Shown: positions 5,658 to 6,257 of the stretch, one piece after another
Numbering within the stretch: position 1 is the stretch's first letter
Layout: each line of letters starts with the position of its first letter
NCBI GenBank assembly: GCA_039798005.1
Contig: JBDKGV010000205.1
Span: 1 to 6,257, forward strand
Direction of reading: 5' to 3'
Source of the DNA: JBDKGV01 sp039798005
GTDB lineage: Bacteria; Fibrobacterota; Fibrobacteria; UBA5070
Length of the DNA: 6,257 nt
Notes under the pieces: generated by a model
What the model was told of the DNA's origin: nothing
The model's database searches: none
Seen by the model: the letters and a program-made list of their open reading frames with translations, nothing else
Position numbers and translations under genes: made by a program

Positions 5658-5881
5658 GCCCGGCTCCGGCTCGCTCCCGGTGTCATGGGGACGGGCGGAG
5701 GGTTGGATTTGACCAGACGGCGCGTCCCGTCAGGAAAGACCTCGAACACGTCCCCGTCCACGCTTTCCAGCACGCTGTGCCCGGCGGCCAGCGCCTGCCA
5801 GTACGCTTGAGTCAACGCCGATTCGGCAAGCTCAGGAATGTGCCCTTCCAAGAAGGTCATGGCGTCGTCGCTTGGAATCAT
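5654..5881 (-). CDS. Putative antitoxin partner of the zeta-like kinase
   Basis: This small protein of 75 residues lies directly upstream of the zeta-like gene and overlaps it by 4 nt. The core contains a helix with AYWQALAAGHSVLE (26-39) and a strand pair VFEVFPDGTRRLVK (45-58), then a Pro-rich tail ending in basic residues. From memory, small proteins of this pattern commonly precede COG4185-type kinase genes, which suggests an antitoxin. It is not an epsilon-type protein and has no obvious DNA-binding domain. The start at 5879-5881 is chosen because GGGAG stands eight bases upstream. An ATG at 5894-5896 (80 residues) and a GTG at 5972-5974 (106 residues) are in frame but lack a comparable site. 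The role as antitoxin is inferred from position and pattern. Confidence 0.78.
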   Translation of the reverse strand: MIPSDDAMTFLEGHIPELAESALTQAYWQALAAGHSVLESVDGDVFEVFPDGTRRLVKSNPPPVPMTPGASRSRA

Positions 5882-5912
5882 TCGGCGTTCTCCCATGGCT
5901 GCGTAAGTCCAC

Positions 5913-5943
5913 AATCTAACTGTTCCAGAGCGCGGATTCTCAA
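5913..5943 (-). promoter_or_regulatory. Possible promoter of the zeta-like pair
   Basis: On the minus strand TTGAGA (5938-5943, five of six to the -35 consensus) is followed by an 18-19 bp spacer and TTAGAT or TAGATT (5913-5919) as a weak -10. It lies 32 bp upstream of the preferred antitoxin start and between that start and the IS21 end. The -10 is poor, so this is tentative. Confidence 0.3.
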
Positions 5944-5993
5944 ACTCCGAAGCAAGTGCACGAGACGGGTCCACCTCAGGTCAGGCTGTCGCC

Positions 5994-6035
5994 GGACACT
6001 TCAAAGTGATCCATCCGTGGACACTTGAAAGTGAT
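5994..6035. repeat. IS21 terminal repeats (two 17-bp copies)
   Basis: GGACACTTCAAAGTGAT (5994-6010) and GGACACTTGAAAGTGAT (6019-6035) differ at one base and have a 25-bp period. Each contains the near-palindrome CACTT-NN-AAGTG. Multiple spaced terminal repeats of this sort are typical of IS21-family ends, where they are transposase (IstA) binding sites. Confidence 0.88.
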
Positions 6036-6058
6036 TCACCGGTCGATCGTCCGGAAAG

Positions 6059-6257
6059 TTAGTCAGTAGAGTCAGTCGCCTCCTTCCGTCGCCCTGTCCG
6101 GTAGGATTTTCCTTCGATAGGGATGATCTCCGCCAGGTCGAGGAATCGATCGAGGATGGCGGAGGTTGCCGCGTTGTCTCCCAGGATCTTGCCCCAGTCC
6201 TCGACGGGTCGGTTGGTGGCGATCAGGGTGGCTCCCTTGCCGTGCCGTCGGTGGATG
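6059..6257 (-). CDS. istB: IstB-like ATP-binding protein, C-terminal fragment (runs off window)
   Basis: Sixty-five codons and a TAA stop of an open frame continue past the window edge. The reading IHRRHGKGATLIATNRP, EDWGKILGDNAATSAILDRF and EIIPIEGKSYR matches the conserved end of IstB, the AAA+ helper ATPase of IS21-family transposition. The TNRP segment corresponds to the sensor region and DRF to the start of the last helix of the domain. The Walker motifs lie beyond the window. The short tail after KSYR is Arg/Lys/Asp-rich and variable in the family. No disruption is seen, so the element may be intact. Confidence 0.93.
   Translation of the reverse strand, partial: IHRRHGKGATLIATNRPVEDWGKILGDNAATSAILDRFLDLAEIIPIEGKSYRTGRRKEATDSTD

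Larger units (their letters stand above)
5987..6257 (-). mobile_element. IS21-family insertion sequence, istB-side end (partial)
   Basis: The end of an IS21-family element enters the window from the right. It comprises the 3' part of istB and the downstream non-coding terminus with repeated internal binding sites. The outer boundary is placed at TGTCGCC (5987) because IS21 elements end in TG...CA and the repeats start a few bases inside. The istA gene and the other end are outside the window, so the target-site duplication cannot be checked. Orientation: istB reads toward the antitoxin gene, and the element end is about 105 bp from that gene's start. Confidence 0.82.

Overview
The window is GC-rich in its coding parts, with AT-rich patches at about 1-75, 2338-2400 and 4064-4310. 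It carries a scatter of accessory genes, repeats and one insertion-sequence end, with no housekeeping gene, rRNA or tRNA. This looks like a variable chromosomal (or plasmid) region of a high-GC, probably Gram-negative bacterium. The sequence alone does not fix the phylum.

Left part (190-2337, minus strand): a tightly packed three-gene operon read right to left. It encodes a TIGR04255-family protein (1543-2337), a protein with a helix-turn-helix DNA-binding domain (944-1546), and an unrecognised 255-residue protein with a Ser-His-Ser-Cys-Asp segment (190-957). The genes overlap by 4 and 14 nt, so they are probably translationally coupled and work together. Two 8-bp direct repeats touch the first start codon and could be the operator of the operon's own HTH protein. 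I regard this trio as the best candidate for an undescribed system in the window. Its function cannot be read from the sequence.

Middle (2458-4063): a divergent gene for a membrane-anchored NERD-domain nuclease-like protein (stop at 3126), then about 1.2 kb without a confident gene but rich in repeats. These are a REP-type palindrome (3188-3207), two 50-bp direct repeats 345 bp apart (3316-3365 and 3661-3710) that flank a protein-like open segment, and a degenerate tandem array of 21-bp units (about 3874-4063) that can encode heptapeptide repeats.

Right part (4064-6257): an AT-rich leader, then a small helical protein of unknown function (4353-4727) with a clear ribosome binding site and an intrinsic terminator (4811-4830). 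Convergent to it is a two-gene minus-strand toxin-antitoxin-like operon: a 75-residue putative antitoxin (5654-5881) overlapping by 4 nt a zeta-toxin-like P-loop kinase (4923-5657). The window ends inside an IS21-family element. Its terminal repeats (5994-6035) and the C-terminal part of istB (6059-6257) are visible, and its end lies about 100 bp upstream of the antitoxin start.
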